Position numbers and translations under genes: made by a program. The notes beneath the pieces are model-generated. The model ran no database searches. It was given only the letters and a program-made list of their open reading frames with translations, and was not told the DNA's origin. From Chrysoperla carnea (lineage: Eukaryota > Arthropoda > Insecta > Neuroptera > Chrysopidae), in contig NC_058337.1 of the NCBI RefSeq assembly GCF_905475395.1, positions 104,898,368 to 104,962,367 of the forward strand: 64,000 nucleotides of DNA. Reading direction: 5' to 3'. Below, piece after piece: positions 25,204 to 40,200 of this stretch (the stretch's first letter is position 1; each line of letters begins with the position of its first letter).

Positions 25204-28200
25204 ATGTCTAATAAATTCGAAGCGTAAGTTATTTAAATGTCAACAGCTGGTCTTAAATGCCTTTTAAATATAACAATTTATTTACGATTAACAATTTAAT
25301 TAATCTTACATATAAGTTCTTGCATTTTTAAGTAATCAACTTTTAAATATTTGTAATCTCTAAAAATAACTTCTATTTTTTCCTTGTTGAAAAATTTTAA
25401 CCTAATAATTTTGTTTATTTTAACTTAATTATGAATAAAAATTTAAATAAAGTTACTTTGTTTAACTTTTATAGAATAAACTTTTAATTGTTTTTTGCGT
25501 TTTTATTTTGGAATACAACTTTTTTGATTTGATTATTGAATGATGTTCTTTTTTTATTGTAGTTTAAAAGAGCATGGCGCTGACAGTACAGATAGCGGAA
25601 GTGGTGATGATTTAGATGTAAATACAGTAAATAATACACAAGACTTAGCGCCTCTAGAAATACCTCCAAATGAGCACCGGTTACAACATACGTATTGGCT
25701 ATGGTAAGTGATATTTTTAATGTTTGTTTAGAAATAAGCGTTCATTAAAGTACCTCTTTGACTCCAGTTCAGAGAGCATTTGATCAGACTAATACTCGAT
25801 CTTAAAAACTATGAATACTAGATGTATTCTTAGTATTTGTTGCTAAATCATTCAATTTGTTGCGCTTCATGTCTCTAGGTATTATCATTCTTGATATATA
25901 GCACAGATTATAGTTTATTACATAAATAGATAGGCAACTCTACTGTTCATGAAATGTCCAAAAACTCCCCTGGAGAAAGGCACTTACAAAAAACTATTTT
26001 TTTTAATGGCAGGAATTAGGTACTATTCGAAATATTTCTATTCAGTTTGTCATTTTTTTTAAAATTTTATTGTATTTTTTTGTTTTCTAATTAAATAAAG
26101 TGAAATTTTTTAAATAAAATAATAATTTATTCCAATATTTGAAATAAAATAGCATGTTTATTTTAATATTAACATTATTAATAACAATTAATTATTAGTT
26201 TAATGTAAGTTAAATGCAATGTAAAACCAAATTTACCAAATTTTCAGCCAATTTTAATAAGGGAGGCCTTTAACCATTTAGTTTCTGCAGGGTTCTTTTA
26301 ATGATCAATATAATAACTTAATATTTTGGTTGATTTGGCGTTGCACTATAATATATTGGCGGTGCGTTATTCGGATAATGTACAGGTGCATTATTCGGAT
26401 TACTCGAAACATTATACGATGGTGGGGCATCTACTACATACGGCGCTGGCTGTTGTTGTACTAAAAAAATTTAAAACAATTAGTATAGAATAGACACTTT
26501 TTTCACAAAGTTTGTTTAAGTCCAAAAAATGTCATCTAAATTATCGAAACCGTTTTTTAATCGTTCAATTAATTAACAAAGTTAAAGTTCAAATTTTTGC
26601 AAGGTAACATAAACATCTGTTATGAACTGTTTTGAATCCAAAGCGTTTATATACATAGAGAACGCGAGTGATCTGCTAGACTGTAAGTGTATGCGATATG
26701 ATGAATGAGAGAGAAGACTGCCCCTGTTGCCCTGTCACAGTCATATATCATTATCATATGATGCATAAAGATTTTGTGTCTGCTATTATACTTGTTTTGT
26801 ACAAAGAGGTTATATACAGTTTTTTATTATTTTTTTCTGAAAAATGAAAGTGTTTGATTTGCATATTCTTCAATATGTGGCCGCAGTTTATACGAAGTAC
26901 TTAATTTGTTTTTTTCAGAAATATTGGTAGATGAAAGTTTCTTTTGACGCTTCTACTTTTTGAATAACTTTTAATGTATTAAATAATATTTCATAAATAG
27001 TTTTTTTAACTATTTACTTAAAAGCAATAATGCAAACAATATGTAGCCAATGACATATAGATTAGACAAGGGCACAGGATAACTCACTGGTAGTCTTCTC
27101 TCTCTAATTCATCAAATAGCATGTTTTGGGCCCTGGCGTTCTCTAGTTGTATAAACTCTTTGGTATATGTACTATCAATTGCCATAACAAATGACACCGT
27201 GATTCATGGCGCACGTTTCTGAAATGTCATAATTTTTTTAAGCGAGTATATTTATTGCAAAACACTTTTAAATGTAAATATTTGATTATATCAATCAATT
27301 TTTTGGTACCTACAATCGATTCGACGTGTTTTTGGTACATCGAAAAATTTCCTGGAAGTAAAGTAGTAATGCTTTGATTCGAATAATATCAACAAAGCTT
27401 TTAACATTGGGGCATGTTTAATAAGATAGCAAACGAATTCCCAAATGTTAATTAATTAATTTTTTAAGTCGATAAATCGATAGTAACAAATTTATTTACG
27501 CGAGTATTTACTAATTACCTGTTATAACATGTTGCTGAGGTGGTGTCGCAATATAACCTTCTCGTCCGTTAACATTTACTAAAGTTATCTGATACCCTGA
27601 AACAAAGTAAAACTTGTTAAATAAATTCTAGTATTATGAACGTATAATTATTGTGGATGTTACACTGCATTAAATAAAAACTGCATGCACAAATTTTTTG
27701 ATATATATATATATATATATGGAATGACATGTCGGATTACAGGGGGCGTCGGATTATCCAGGGAATTACCGGAATTCCACTTTTCTCCCAAAAATATTTT
27801 TATACCATGTATATGAAATATATTAAGGTATACTAAGTTTAGTCCCAAGTTTGAAAAGCTTAAAAATATTGATGCTATGAACTAAATTTTGGTATAGGTG
27901 TTCATAAAATTACCTAATTAGTCCATTTTCGGTTGTCCGTCTGTCATCACGATAATTCAAAATATCATGATAACGTCTTGGGTCCGTAGGACCCATTTTG
28001 TAAACCGTTAGAGATAGAACAAATAAAAAAAAATTCCTTATAAAAAATAAGCAACTTTTGTTTGAAAATTATTTCGAAAATATCACTGTTTACTCGTGAG
28101 GGTGCAAATTAGGTTCGAGTATTGTGTAGTAAGTATTATATGAGAATATTAGTCATGTGTGTGTGCCATGTATGTATGGCTGGCTATCTCCCTCTTTACT

Positions 28201-31200
28201 GACATGACGTGAAAAGACAAACGATTTCGTAATCAACACTGTCTATACATGGTATTTCAACAATTAACTCAATCAATTGTTTGTTTTCACTTGTTTATCA
28301 GTGTACTTGAATAAAAGAAGGCGATAATGAACTAAGACGTCATTTCCGGTTTTAAATCATTTTAGTAACAAACAACTTTTAAACTAATTATTTAAGAATA
28401 AAAAAAACGATAACGAAAAAATAATTTACACGAAGTTTTTACACCAATTTTTGGATATGCGTTTGAAATAAAAATTTCTATACCTTGTTCTGCAAGAGCT
28501 TGTTGTTGCCTTCTTTGTTGTTTTCGGTAATTAGCACCACTCCAACAACCAAGTCCGCAACACAAGAAAATAAAACATAAAGAAAATATCGGTATTAAAA
28601 ACTCTGCTGCCATTTTTTCACAAAAATATTAAACAGTTTATTTGTAGAAATTCGTAAATAATAATTTTTTATTGAGATATTGATTTTAATTAATAATTTT
28701 AATATCTTATCGTATTCATGTTTTTATCTCAGATAAAAGGATATCCAAATTCCTTATAATTACTATTTACTATTGTGACGTATACAAGGTGATCCATGTC
28801 ATAATAGCAGCAGCCCCGAATTTAGGAGAGGGTAAACCGGGGAAAATGCGTCGAATATTATAATATAAATTGGTTTCCGAAGTTAGATCCAAGTATATGT
28901 AGAAAAATAGAGACGATCTAGCGAAAAATATTTAAATTACTTGAATGCAGTTGATTTTAGCCAGGAATTTGCTATATTAAAAAAGCGCTAGTAGTCGAAA
29001 TTCACGAAAAATCAAAGGCATTCGACCTGTTTCGAAATCACGAAACAATCTCTCTAATCTTTAGAAAAAATCTCTTTCTCCGTCGGGATCTCTCCCAGGA
29101 TAGATGGATCCAAGGTTTCGAACTCGAACATCTGAATCTAACGCCCTGTAGATTTCTACAGGTGCAAATAACCTGTATGGATGTTTCGTCATCCTCCGTA
29201 GGGCTCTACAAGTGGGATCATTAGCGATCTCCATATTGTGAAGGTGATAGTTCAATCGACAGTGTCTGGCAAGAGTCCCACCACCTTTCTCAACTGTGCT
29301 TTACTAAGTTTCAGGCGAGCACAGTCGCATGGTCTAGCTGTGATTATACACAATTTGGCCTGTCGCATGCCCTCCTCAAAGTCTTAGTAATCAAGATGGG
29401 CTTGTCGAAGCCATTCTTTGATTCGGTAAATTACAGAGCATCTTGCTATGGGAATGACAGGCTCAGGTGAAAGAGGCGTTTGAGACGACTCCTCTCGTGC
29501 CAACGAGTCTGCTGCTTCATTCCCTTTAACGCCTGCATCTAAATTCCATTCTTAAAATTCTTTACCTCCATGGGCGTAAAAATTTGGGGGATTTAGCTAC
29601 CAAAAAAAAAACTTGGGACTAAACTTAGTATACCTTGATATATTTTATATATACATGGTATAAAAATATTACAAGCACTTACAGTTAACACTATCTATAT
29701 ATGATATTTCAATAGTTAACTCAGCTAATTGTTTATTTTCACTTGTTTATTTATGTTTAATGTGAGTTTCTTACAAATAAAATAATTGTTTACCTTGTTC
29801 TAGAAGAGCTTTTTGTTGTAATTGTTGCCTTCGTATTCCCCACAAACCAATTCCAAACACAATTAAAAAGACAATTAAAAACACTATTGGCATAATTATG
29901 AATTGTGCCGCCATTTTTTTTTTTTTCAAATAAATTAGTAACAATAATAATTTAATTGATGACACAAATGGTTTGTGCTTTTGATATTATTATTATTTTA
30001 CTGGAACTTTTAAAATTAATCATATTAATATATAATCATAAAATATTTTTTTTAATCTATGAAGGATAACAATTGGTTATTTTTATATCGTTTATAAGGT
30101 GTCTCTGTGAACAACAGTCGAGTTTTGTGCCTTGCATTTCAGTTTAAATTTGTATGTTTTTAAAAATCATTAAAAATTATAACAATAGAAACAATCTGGC
30201 CTTACATATAGCAATTATTTCTACACTGAAAAAAAATTAAAATAATGACAACCTCATCCCGAAGTTGGCCGTTTCATATTGAAATACAGTAAAAATACTC
30301 TCAAACAATTACCTAACGATTGGAACAAGTACAGCTAAATATTTGTATTTACAATATAATGGAATTGAATTTAAAATATGAATTCATTGATACAAAATCA
30401 CTGAAGTGATATAAACAAAATCATTACTTCCAGAGAGAGATTGATTTTAGTTCAAAGTCATGCATTTTATTGATGCAAAATAAAATTGTACTTAGTTGGA
30501 ATATATAATCGTGTAAATAAACACAATTGCAATTTAGATTGCAAACCTTTGGAAAACAGTTTATAGCGCCGTCGTTTTCGTTTATTTGTTTGAAAATCGT
30601 AAAAAACTAGTTTAAACCAAAAAGTTGCATTCGTGTAACTTTTTTGGAGGGCCTCAAATAGTTTGGTTAAATAAAAAATAAATTTGCTACGTTTACCGTT
30701 TATAAAATATTAAAAATTTATTAAATTGTAAAAATTGTTTTAATTATAAAATATTTATAAAAATAAATAGTTAAGTTAGTAAAAGCGTAATTATGTGACG
30801 ATATTTTAGGGCGCTTTTCTCTTAGTGCAATTGCAATTTGCGCTATCCATTTTCAAAATAAATACAATAGCCAAAAAGCCGAGGTTTTAGCGTCTAAAAA
30901 GTCGCCCTTAGATCCACAATATATTCTGGTATATCTGTATCTTAAATGTTAATTATATTTACAAAATAGCATTAAATACATTTAATACTTCGTTTGGTCC
31001 GAGATTGAAGTGTATCCAGAGGCCTGGGAATAGTTTGAATTATATGGTGGTGGGGACTGTGGTCCGGGTGGTGGTACCTGTTGCACTAAAAAAAAATTAC
31101 AATTAATAGTTTAAGTTAATTTTTTCCCTTAAGTATTGTAAAAAAAGTTTTGATTTATTGCACGGTACATACATATAAACCAGATACATGCTTTGTAGTC

Positions 31201-34200
31201 AAAAAATGTGTTATTTTTAGCTTTACAATACCACGCAACTCCATGTGCAAGTGCTGCTTATAAATTTTATAATATCTCTCTTCAATCATCAATATTCTAA
31301 CTATAGTCGTCTCTGTTTATCAAATGATGGACCTTCGATGAACTCATAATTAAATTAAACTTTTGTTTTTGTACCATCGACAACTTTATATTTTTATGGT
31401 ATTATTATAAACTACAAGATAGTCTAAATATTTTAGATAGTTTTTTATCACACTCTCTAGATTTTTTCGTATAGAAATATCCAATTGAAAAGGATATGAT
31501 TCATCATTTTCTCAGCCAACTTTGAACAATAAAATAATAACGAAAAGCCCGATGACCTAGGAATTTTTTGTGATTTTTGGAAATTTTGTTTATCAAAAAA
31601 TGTATTTTTTGTATTATAAATACGTATTTCGATTACAATTGTTTCACAAAAAATCGTTTTATGCTGTAGGCGTGAGACGTTATAATTACCTTGTACAACT
31701 TGTGGTTGTTGAGGTGGTATTGCAATGAATCCTTCTCGTCCGCCAATATTCATAACGCCAATTGAATAACCTAGAGGAAAAAAAAAAAGAGAAAAAGGAT
31801 CAATATAAAATTCGACTAGAATTTGTAATATATTTATATAGGGTATTAGAAAAGTGTCGGAACAACAGAAGAACATGATTAAGGTAGTATGAGCGCCAAG
31901 GCAAGTTTAGACTTTCGCTTGGAATTATTTGTACCTTATTTTAAATTTGGATGATTAATTTTGTAATAACTTCTTGAATGTAGACGAAAAATAAGAATAA
32001 AATATTTCGATATCTGCCTTGGTTTTCGAAATATCGAATGCTAAATAATTCAACAAAATTTTCAATGAGATGAATCAATTATATATGAGCTTATGGTTCA
32101 AAACAAAAGTTTACCGTATGATTATTTTCAAAAAATTCATTCTTCAAGGGGGTAAAATAGGAGATGCAAGTTTATACGAATCATTATCATTTTTGAAATA
32201 CTTGTATGCATTTAAAACACTAGGAAGGGTCAATTCTTACTGGAGGATCAACTTTTCCTGTAACATATATATATATGTATTAATGATAGAAAATGAAAAA
32301 TTATTTTAGGAAATTGCCTTTAAATGATTTTAAAATAGCAATTTTTGCAGTTTTTTTGGAGATGCCCACTAGTAAACGCCCTAAACACAACTCTTCTCAG
32401 GTGTCAGACGTACTTCAAATTTAAATTATTAATTTAAAGAGTAAAATCTGTAATTTCTGATTAATTAATTCTTAATTTATTTTTAACAATAGAAATTTAA
32501 AAAGCATATTAGCATATTCTGAATAGCAAATCTTCATCAAAACTATGATTTTGGAAGATTATAAAAAACATTTGACTGATATTCAGGGGTCAAAACTTCA
32601 GGTACCTATTTCAATTTGCACCGAATTCATTTTTATTCCGAATAGATGATATTCATTCATAATTTTAATTACAAGTATTCATCAGTCAAAATTAAGAGTA
32701 TAAAGACTGCATTTCGCGATTAAATAAATTTAACACGCAATAACATAATATATTTTTGAATAAAAACAAAAGACCTTGATAATGAGTCGATATATACCGG
32801 CTGGTTCTATATAAATTTCCCATCTCAATTATTTATTAAAATAATATATGAATAATAATAAAAAGTCAAGTGTGAGTGGACCTCACATGGCTACAGTTCC
32901 ACCCCGCCATTAATAATGTCAAATAATTTGTAAATTTGATTCAGTTTGACGCAAATTTGTTTAAATTTCGATTTTTGCCTCAATTTCCTAGATCATTTTT
33001 TTGTATTATATAAATACGTATTTCGACTACCAAGTAGACATCATCAGTATGAATTATCTAATCGTAATAACTCTTATTGTGTATTCGTTGCTAATTTGGT
33101 GGCGAACTGCACCTATGTTGTCTGTATGTCCTTCTGTCTGTCGACACGATAATTCAAAAACGAAAAGAGCAATCAAGCTGAAATTTAATGCGTGCTTAGG
33201 ACGTAAAAAGTGAGGTCGTGTTCGTAAATGAGCAACATAGGTAAATTGGGTCTTATTTTGTAAACCGTTAGTGATAGAACAAAAGTTAAAATGTAAGAAA
33301 TGTTCCTTATAAAAAAATAAACAACTTTAGTTTGAAACATTTTTTTGTAAACATCACTGTTTACCCGCGAGGGCGCAAATTCGGTGTAAACTTTATAGTA
33401 TGTATTATATGGGAATATCAGTTATGTGTGTATGGCTAACTAAGAGTGGATATCTTTCTTTACTTACATGACGTTAAAAAACAAACGATGGCGTCATCAA
33501 TACTGTCTATACATGGTATTTCAACAATTAACTCAGTCAATTGTTTTTTTTCACTTATTTTTAATGTAACAGTACCGTATTGTCAATCTAGTATAATTTT
33601 TTTGATAAATGTGAAAGAAACACACCTTGAAATGTTTACATACACTCGATAATGGGAAGCTTTTTAGTGAAACTTCCGGTATATTTCATAAAATAAAACA
33701 AAATATTTAATAAATTACCTTGTGCCGCCAATTCTCGTTGCAATTCCTGTTGTTTGCGTTGGTAATAACATGCGTAACCTGAAGCCAATATTACAAATAA
33801 CACAAACACGGTTATCATAATGTACATTGGGGTGTAGTCAAATTGAAAATCGTGTTTTGGAAAATTTGACATTGTTGTTATTGTTATATTAATAAATCAC
33901 TTTTCTTAAAGGAACACAAAAATCAAAATGTATTTGTTTAAACAGTTCATATAAGAATGACATAATAGTTTCATAATTATATTTAGTTGATGTGTTTTAC
34001 CTTGAAATAAAAAAATCGGGTAAGAACTCCACACAACTTCTATGTACGTTTTGTTTATTCACTCTCACTTTTCATTTAGGTTAGGTTAGAGTGGTTGTCT
34101 TGGCGTGGGACACACTTAGACCATATCATCCGTTGTGATGTCAAAAAAGGGTTGGCCCATCCCCGGTCACTACTCCATGAATGGAGAGGTCGTTAAAGAA

Positions 34201-37200
34201 AGACTGGCTCAAGTGAGTCCATCTCCTCGTGGCAAGAGCTGGGTATTGACAGAGAAGATGAGATCTCGTTTCTTCCTCTGCCTCACTTTGACAGCTCCTG
34301 CAGTATTCATGATACACTATCAGGCTCAGGAGTTCAGCGTGCCTGCCTGCCGTCTAGCCATTGTCCTATAATAGCCGCAACAATTTTGTGAAGGCCTTTG
34401 GAAGTGATATAGGATCTTCGGAATGCCTACGATTATACTCAAGCTATATCTGTCTTGTAATAAGTATCACAAGTACGTTCCTCCCTTCATCTAAGATCGG
34501 CCTTTTTTAATTCCCGAAACTTCTGGATGTTTATTGAATGTAACTTAACACTAATATAGCTCATACATCAGAATAACACATGAGCTATAATTTATAAAGA
34601 TATATTAAAAAAATTAAAATATAACATTTCATTACGCAATCTATGAGCATCACCTGTGTATAACAATACCCCTATTTCTAGTGTTATGGCAGAGGGATAA
34701 GGTGTGAGCAAGAGAGGTGGAATCTATAATGCGGTGGTCTTTATTTTTAAGCCCAGTGAAGCGGACAGGTATCAAGCTAGTATTTGATATAAATAATTTA
34801 AAAAACGACACACCCTATTGTACACGCAAGGAATATCGAGATTATAATATTAAAAATCGATTTTGAATTTGCAACAAATCCTTACGTTTTAGGGTCCCCA
34901 AATCGCAAAAGTACCATTTTTAGTCATTGACTATTTATGAATATCTCCGTGCGTGATATCTTTTTTAATTTCGTACCCGTTTCTGTCCACATTACTTGAA
35001 AAAAAAAAAAAAAAATGAATTGGACCGTATAATCGTTGCTGCCTATTACTGGCTCAATATATTAACGGGTGTTATAGGGCATTGACTTGGAGGAAAAAAT
35101 GCACTTTGATACAGTACACCACAACTATTGGAGGAAATGTCAAAACGAAGGAAAGAATAAATTATACTTTTAAGTCAATCTTTGTAGACATGTCAGAGTT
35201 GGAATGGAAGGTCGACATAAAATATTCAAATCTCTTCTACTCTTTCTTCTTTAGTTTCTGGACGTGACCTCTTTTAAGTACCACAATATTTTGAAGCTAC
35301 TGCAACCAACTGTAATCTAACCTAATGTTTAGTTTAGTGTAAATGCTTTCTGCATAAATCTAAGGCCCACTTCATACGATTGACATTTAGGTTGCAAACG
35401 TGGTGGGAAAAGGTTTGTAAGCAGTTGATTTTCGTGGTTATTTATTTAATAATGGTTAAAAATTATTTTGCAGCTAAAAGTGGCATTCGCGCTATGAGGA
35501 CTAAGGATTTTTAGGGTTAAATAAAAAATAAATTTACTACGTTAGGACCGTTTATAAAATATTATTTAAAATTTATTAAATTCTAAAATTTGTTTTATTA
35601 CAAAATATTTATTAAAAAAATAGTTAAGTCAGTAAAGGCCTATTCATACGAAGACTTTTTAGAGCGCTTTTTGATCAATTTTCGTTGTTGCTCTATCCAT
35701 ACCATTAATGCGTTTTTGAAATCAATAACAAAAAACGTCCGAATCTCACGGATACTTTGGCTCATTATCATAAAAATATTTTACTATAATATATTATTAT
35801 CTTAGATATTAAATTTTTTATATTTACAAAAATTAATTATTCCTTGATTGCGGAACATGAATAGCACCAGAGGTAGCAAATTTTCCAAATTCACATTCAC
35901 ACTATAAAATTAGTTAAAAGGACTAGCAATAATAACTGTGTTCGATGTGACCGACATATTTTATTGAATTTTCACGCATAACAATTTCAATTATGTTAAC
36001 TTTGAAAACAATTCTTACAAACCTTTGAAAAAATTAAATGTCTATTGATTATAGTGTGAGTTTACAAATATTTCTGTGAGGTGGCGCTTATTTTGGTTCT
36101 GTACCTCTAGTACTTCGTTTGATGTGGCATTGTAGTATATACAGGTGGGTGTGAATAATTTGGATTATATGGTGGCGGGGCTACTCCAGACGCAGTTGGC
36201 GGAGGATGTTGCACTAAAAAAAATAAACAAATTATGTTAAATAAATAATTAAAAAAGGGTCGAGGAATTAAGCAATAAATTAAGAACGTTTTAAGAAAAA
36301 ATCAACAAACTGTGATATTTAGTAAATTAATAATTTAACCAGTCACGTACAATTCGGAATCGTATAAGATTAGTTCCGTACCATCGTACCGCTATAACAA
36401 TATGTTAAAATTTGTTAGGTAATTATATGACGGAATGGAACATTTGTAGTGGCAATAGTAATACACAGTCTCAAAATTTCAGCTGTCTAAGTATTGAGTT
36501 TAATGAGATACAGCCTTCTGGCAGATAGACGGACGGGTAGGGAAGTCTTAATAATAGGGTTCCCGTTGAAAATGTGTGTTATAATTACTTTGTACAACAG
36601 TTCGTTGAGGTGGTGTTGCAATAAATCCCTGTTGTCCATTAACACTAACTACCCCAATAGAATATCCTGGAAAAAAAAGAAAAAAACTTTAATAGAATAA
36701 TACGTAAAAGAAAATTTTTATCTTCGTAATCATGTATGAAATATTTTGGTATTTATTATAAATATTTTCCTTATGGTTTTTTTAATTCATGGAATTATTT
36801 TGTAATACATTATCTTATTTATAACCACAACAACTCATCGAACGATTATGTAATATTATAATATTATCTAATAATATTCTTTTCGCTCTTACACTAGAAA
36901 AAAAAATTTAATAATGATTACCTCATCTCGAAGTTGGCCGTTCCATATTGAAATAAAGTAAAAATACTTTCAAACAATTGCCTAACGATTAGAACAAGTA
37001 TAGCTAAATATTTCTATTTACAATAGAAATAGGACTGAACATAAAATATGAATTCATTGATACAAAATCATTGAAGTTAAATAAACAAAATCATTACTTC
37101 TATGAAAGAGTTTGATTTTAGTTTTAAGTCATGCATTTTATTGATGCAAAATAAAATTGTACTTAGTTGGAATATATAATGGTGTAAATAAAGCGAATTG

Positions 37201-40200
37201 AAGAATTAAAAGAAAATTTCTTTGCGTTTGCTTTAAATAGAGTATTTGGTAATAATGATCGCATATCCATCATGTCTAGTTATCTTAGGACACTAAGATA
37301 AATAGTATCACTTTGTCGCGGATTCAAATCCGACTTGAAAATATCTAAATTTGTTTTATATAAAAATATTAGCAGGAAAAACCTTTTATTTTTTTCTACC
37401 TGCTTGTGTCGTGACAATCACATCAGTATTTTGTTATAATATTTATAAATGGTAGAAGCAATCAAAAAAAGATTGTTTAAAACTTTGTTGCATTTCATAA
37501 CAACAATATATAAAATTTGTTGGGCATTATATTAGTAGGTGTATCACATTCGTGGCATCATTCTTCATATATGATCTCGCGATGAGGTTAAGACAATCTT
37601 ATATCGTTGGTATTAAGAATTTTTTTTCAGTGTACTGCATATATATTTAGGTTTTTCCGATAAATATTTAGTCACCCTTCAGTGAGAAATATCATAACTA
37701 TATTGATGGTAAATCGTAGATAATGTTGAAAATAATTTTTTTATAAATGATAAAAGAAAAATTTACCAAAGTCTGCACCTTGCACTCAAAATCGTAGGTT
37801 TCTGTGAGCGTTTGATAAATCAGATGAATATAACTATACTAATTTACAGTAATACTGTTCAAACATGTACATGCATGTTTTATTACCAAAGATTGGTAAT
37901 AAAAGGCATATGACACAAGTCAAATGCATGGTAGGGATAATAAAAAAGACGTCAGCGCTTCCAGTGAATAATTTTGGCGTTAAAAAGTGCTGATATGAAG
38001 GCATTTTAATTTTTTACATGTAAATAGTATAGTAAATGTCAAATGAAAATTGAAAAGTAATAATTAATTAAACTTGTTGCATTAGAAATTGTGAAAATAA
38101 GAAACAAAATTGCATAAATATTTTTTAAAAGTAATTTAAACATAATTACTTATTTAAATTTGATAGAAAATCAAATGACTATTTGCAAGCAGCAAATAGT
38201 CATGGAAACAAAATTTTCCATCTCAAAGTTGAAGTGATTAAATTATGAAATCATTGGTCGTGTTTAGTTATATAAATTTTATTTGTGATAAAAAAAGAGA
38301 TTGATAATGTATGGCGATATTAAATTTCTAGAGGACCTACATTTTTGTTCGCTTATTTTTATGCTGAACAAGCCTATTAAAAATTTTATATAAATACCTT
38401 GCTTGCGCCGCAAATTCTCGTTGAGCCTTCCAATGTTTACGTTGGAAATAATATAATAAAAATACAGCCACTATTAAAAATATCACAAATACTGTAATCA
38501 TGATATACGTGGGCGTTAAATCAAATCCGGAATCTTTTTTTGGAGATTCTCCCCACGAGTCCCCCCATTTTGGAAAATCTGACATTTTGTTGTTTAAATC
38601 AATTTTAAGGATAACTCAACACAAAAGCTAAACTAACTTTATTGACGACAAATTAAGAATACTGCTGTTGTTTTCATAATGCTTATCGTTAGTTCATGTT
38701 TACCTTGGTATAAAGAAAAAAATTTACATGATGTTTCCCCATTTTATTTCTTCTTTATATTTTCTTATTATAAGGGGGGAGAGTAGTACCATGGATCAAA
38801 ATTTACATTTATAATATATCAAAAGAGTAGTCTCTGTGTATTGCACTATTATTCCTATAAACTACGCATTCCTATGTGTGCAGATAAGAAAACAGTGTGT
38901 AAGTTTTAAATTAATAGACCATTGAACAACGCGTGTGGTGGGTCTGGTGCGACCTTTGAGGTCCACACGAATAACTTCTCTGTATAAGAAAGAGTTATCA
39001 TAATAAACTCGACCTACTCGAAACGAGAAGTTAATGTAATCAAGTCAGAGGAAAAATTTGGCGTTCGGTGAACGTAAAAAAAATTCCAGAGCTTTCCCTG
39101 GAACTATAAGATATAGCAAGTAATATATTATTTTAAAAAATTTCGTTATTACAAAAGGTTGAAAATATACCCGGTACCACTAAACGGATCGAATTATCTC
39201 GTTGGACTTGTTGAGAGCAAATAGAGTAACATGATGATATCAGGCTTATTAAAAAAAGCACAAATATTATTAGCATAAAAATATAAAATGGAGTGTCATT
39301 TCTGAAATCTGACATTTTATTATTTTTAATCACTTTGAAATAATAAACATTAAAACTAAACTTTCTTTAATAATAGAGTGGTAATATTATTTCTTATCTA
39401 TCATTATTATATTTAATTGATGTAAGTTACCTTGGTATAAGGAAAAAATTAACTGCGGACTATTATTATACTAACTTGATACCCGCCCGCTTCACTGAGT
39501 TCAAAAGTAAAAACCACCGCTTTATAGCCTCCACCTCTTTTGATCTCACTTATCAACGTTCCATAACACTTGAAGGGATTGTTCTACGCAGCTAAAAGAT
39601 ATGCACAGTTTTCAATTTTTTAAATTGTAAAGTAATCATAATTCATAGAGTATATCAGAAAAGGTAGCCATGAATTGTGACATTTACTATTTTAAATTTT
39701 TACAGAAATCTTTAATTTATGGTTCAAAATGATGATCATAACTCTTCTCCATCTGTGATCATCAATTAGAACCATAAATTAAAGATTTCTTTTTAATTTA
39801 TAGCTCACGTGTTATTCTGATGTATGAGCTATATTCTGTACAGTTTCATTAAAAACCATTCGCTAGTTTTTGTGTGAAAGCGTAACAAAGAAACAAACAA
39901 ACATCCTTACTTTCACATTTATAATATATAAGGATTCTGCTTTGCATTGTTTTCATTAGTATGAAGCATATAGGCGGTGGACGCGAATCGTAAAATAGAG
40001 AACATTCTTCACATAAAAATATATCTTTGAATCGAAAATAATTTTACTTGAGCTAAATTCTGGGTTTAAATTCAAAGTATTAAAAAAATATTTCATTCTT
40101 AGCTAAGGAAAATGGCATACGGTACCAAACATTTGTAATTTTTATCTCAAGAAAATCTTATGTTGATTTGTTAGAAAAAGAATTCCAACCAATGTTTTGA

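Noticed and set aside
29061-29255. 64-aa minus-strand ORF as a possible array exon
   Set aside because: It reads as the end of a non-LTR retrotransposon (NYHLHNMEIANDPTCR), not as a PPxY-array exon.
32070-32309. 79-aa + strand ORF in the nested array
   Set aside because: No conservation with the array exons, wrong strand, and ordinary for AT-rich intronic DNA.
34135-34371. 78-aa + strand ORF in a GC-richer patch
   Set aside because: No recognisable domain, no splice context, and the surrounding sequence is repeat debris; probably a retroelement remnant.
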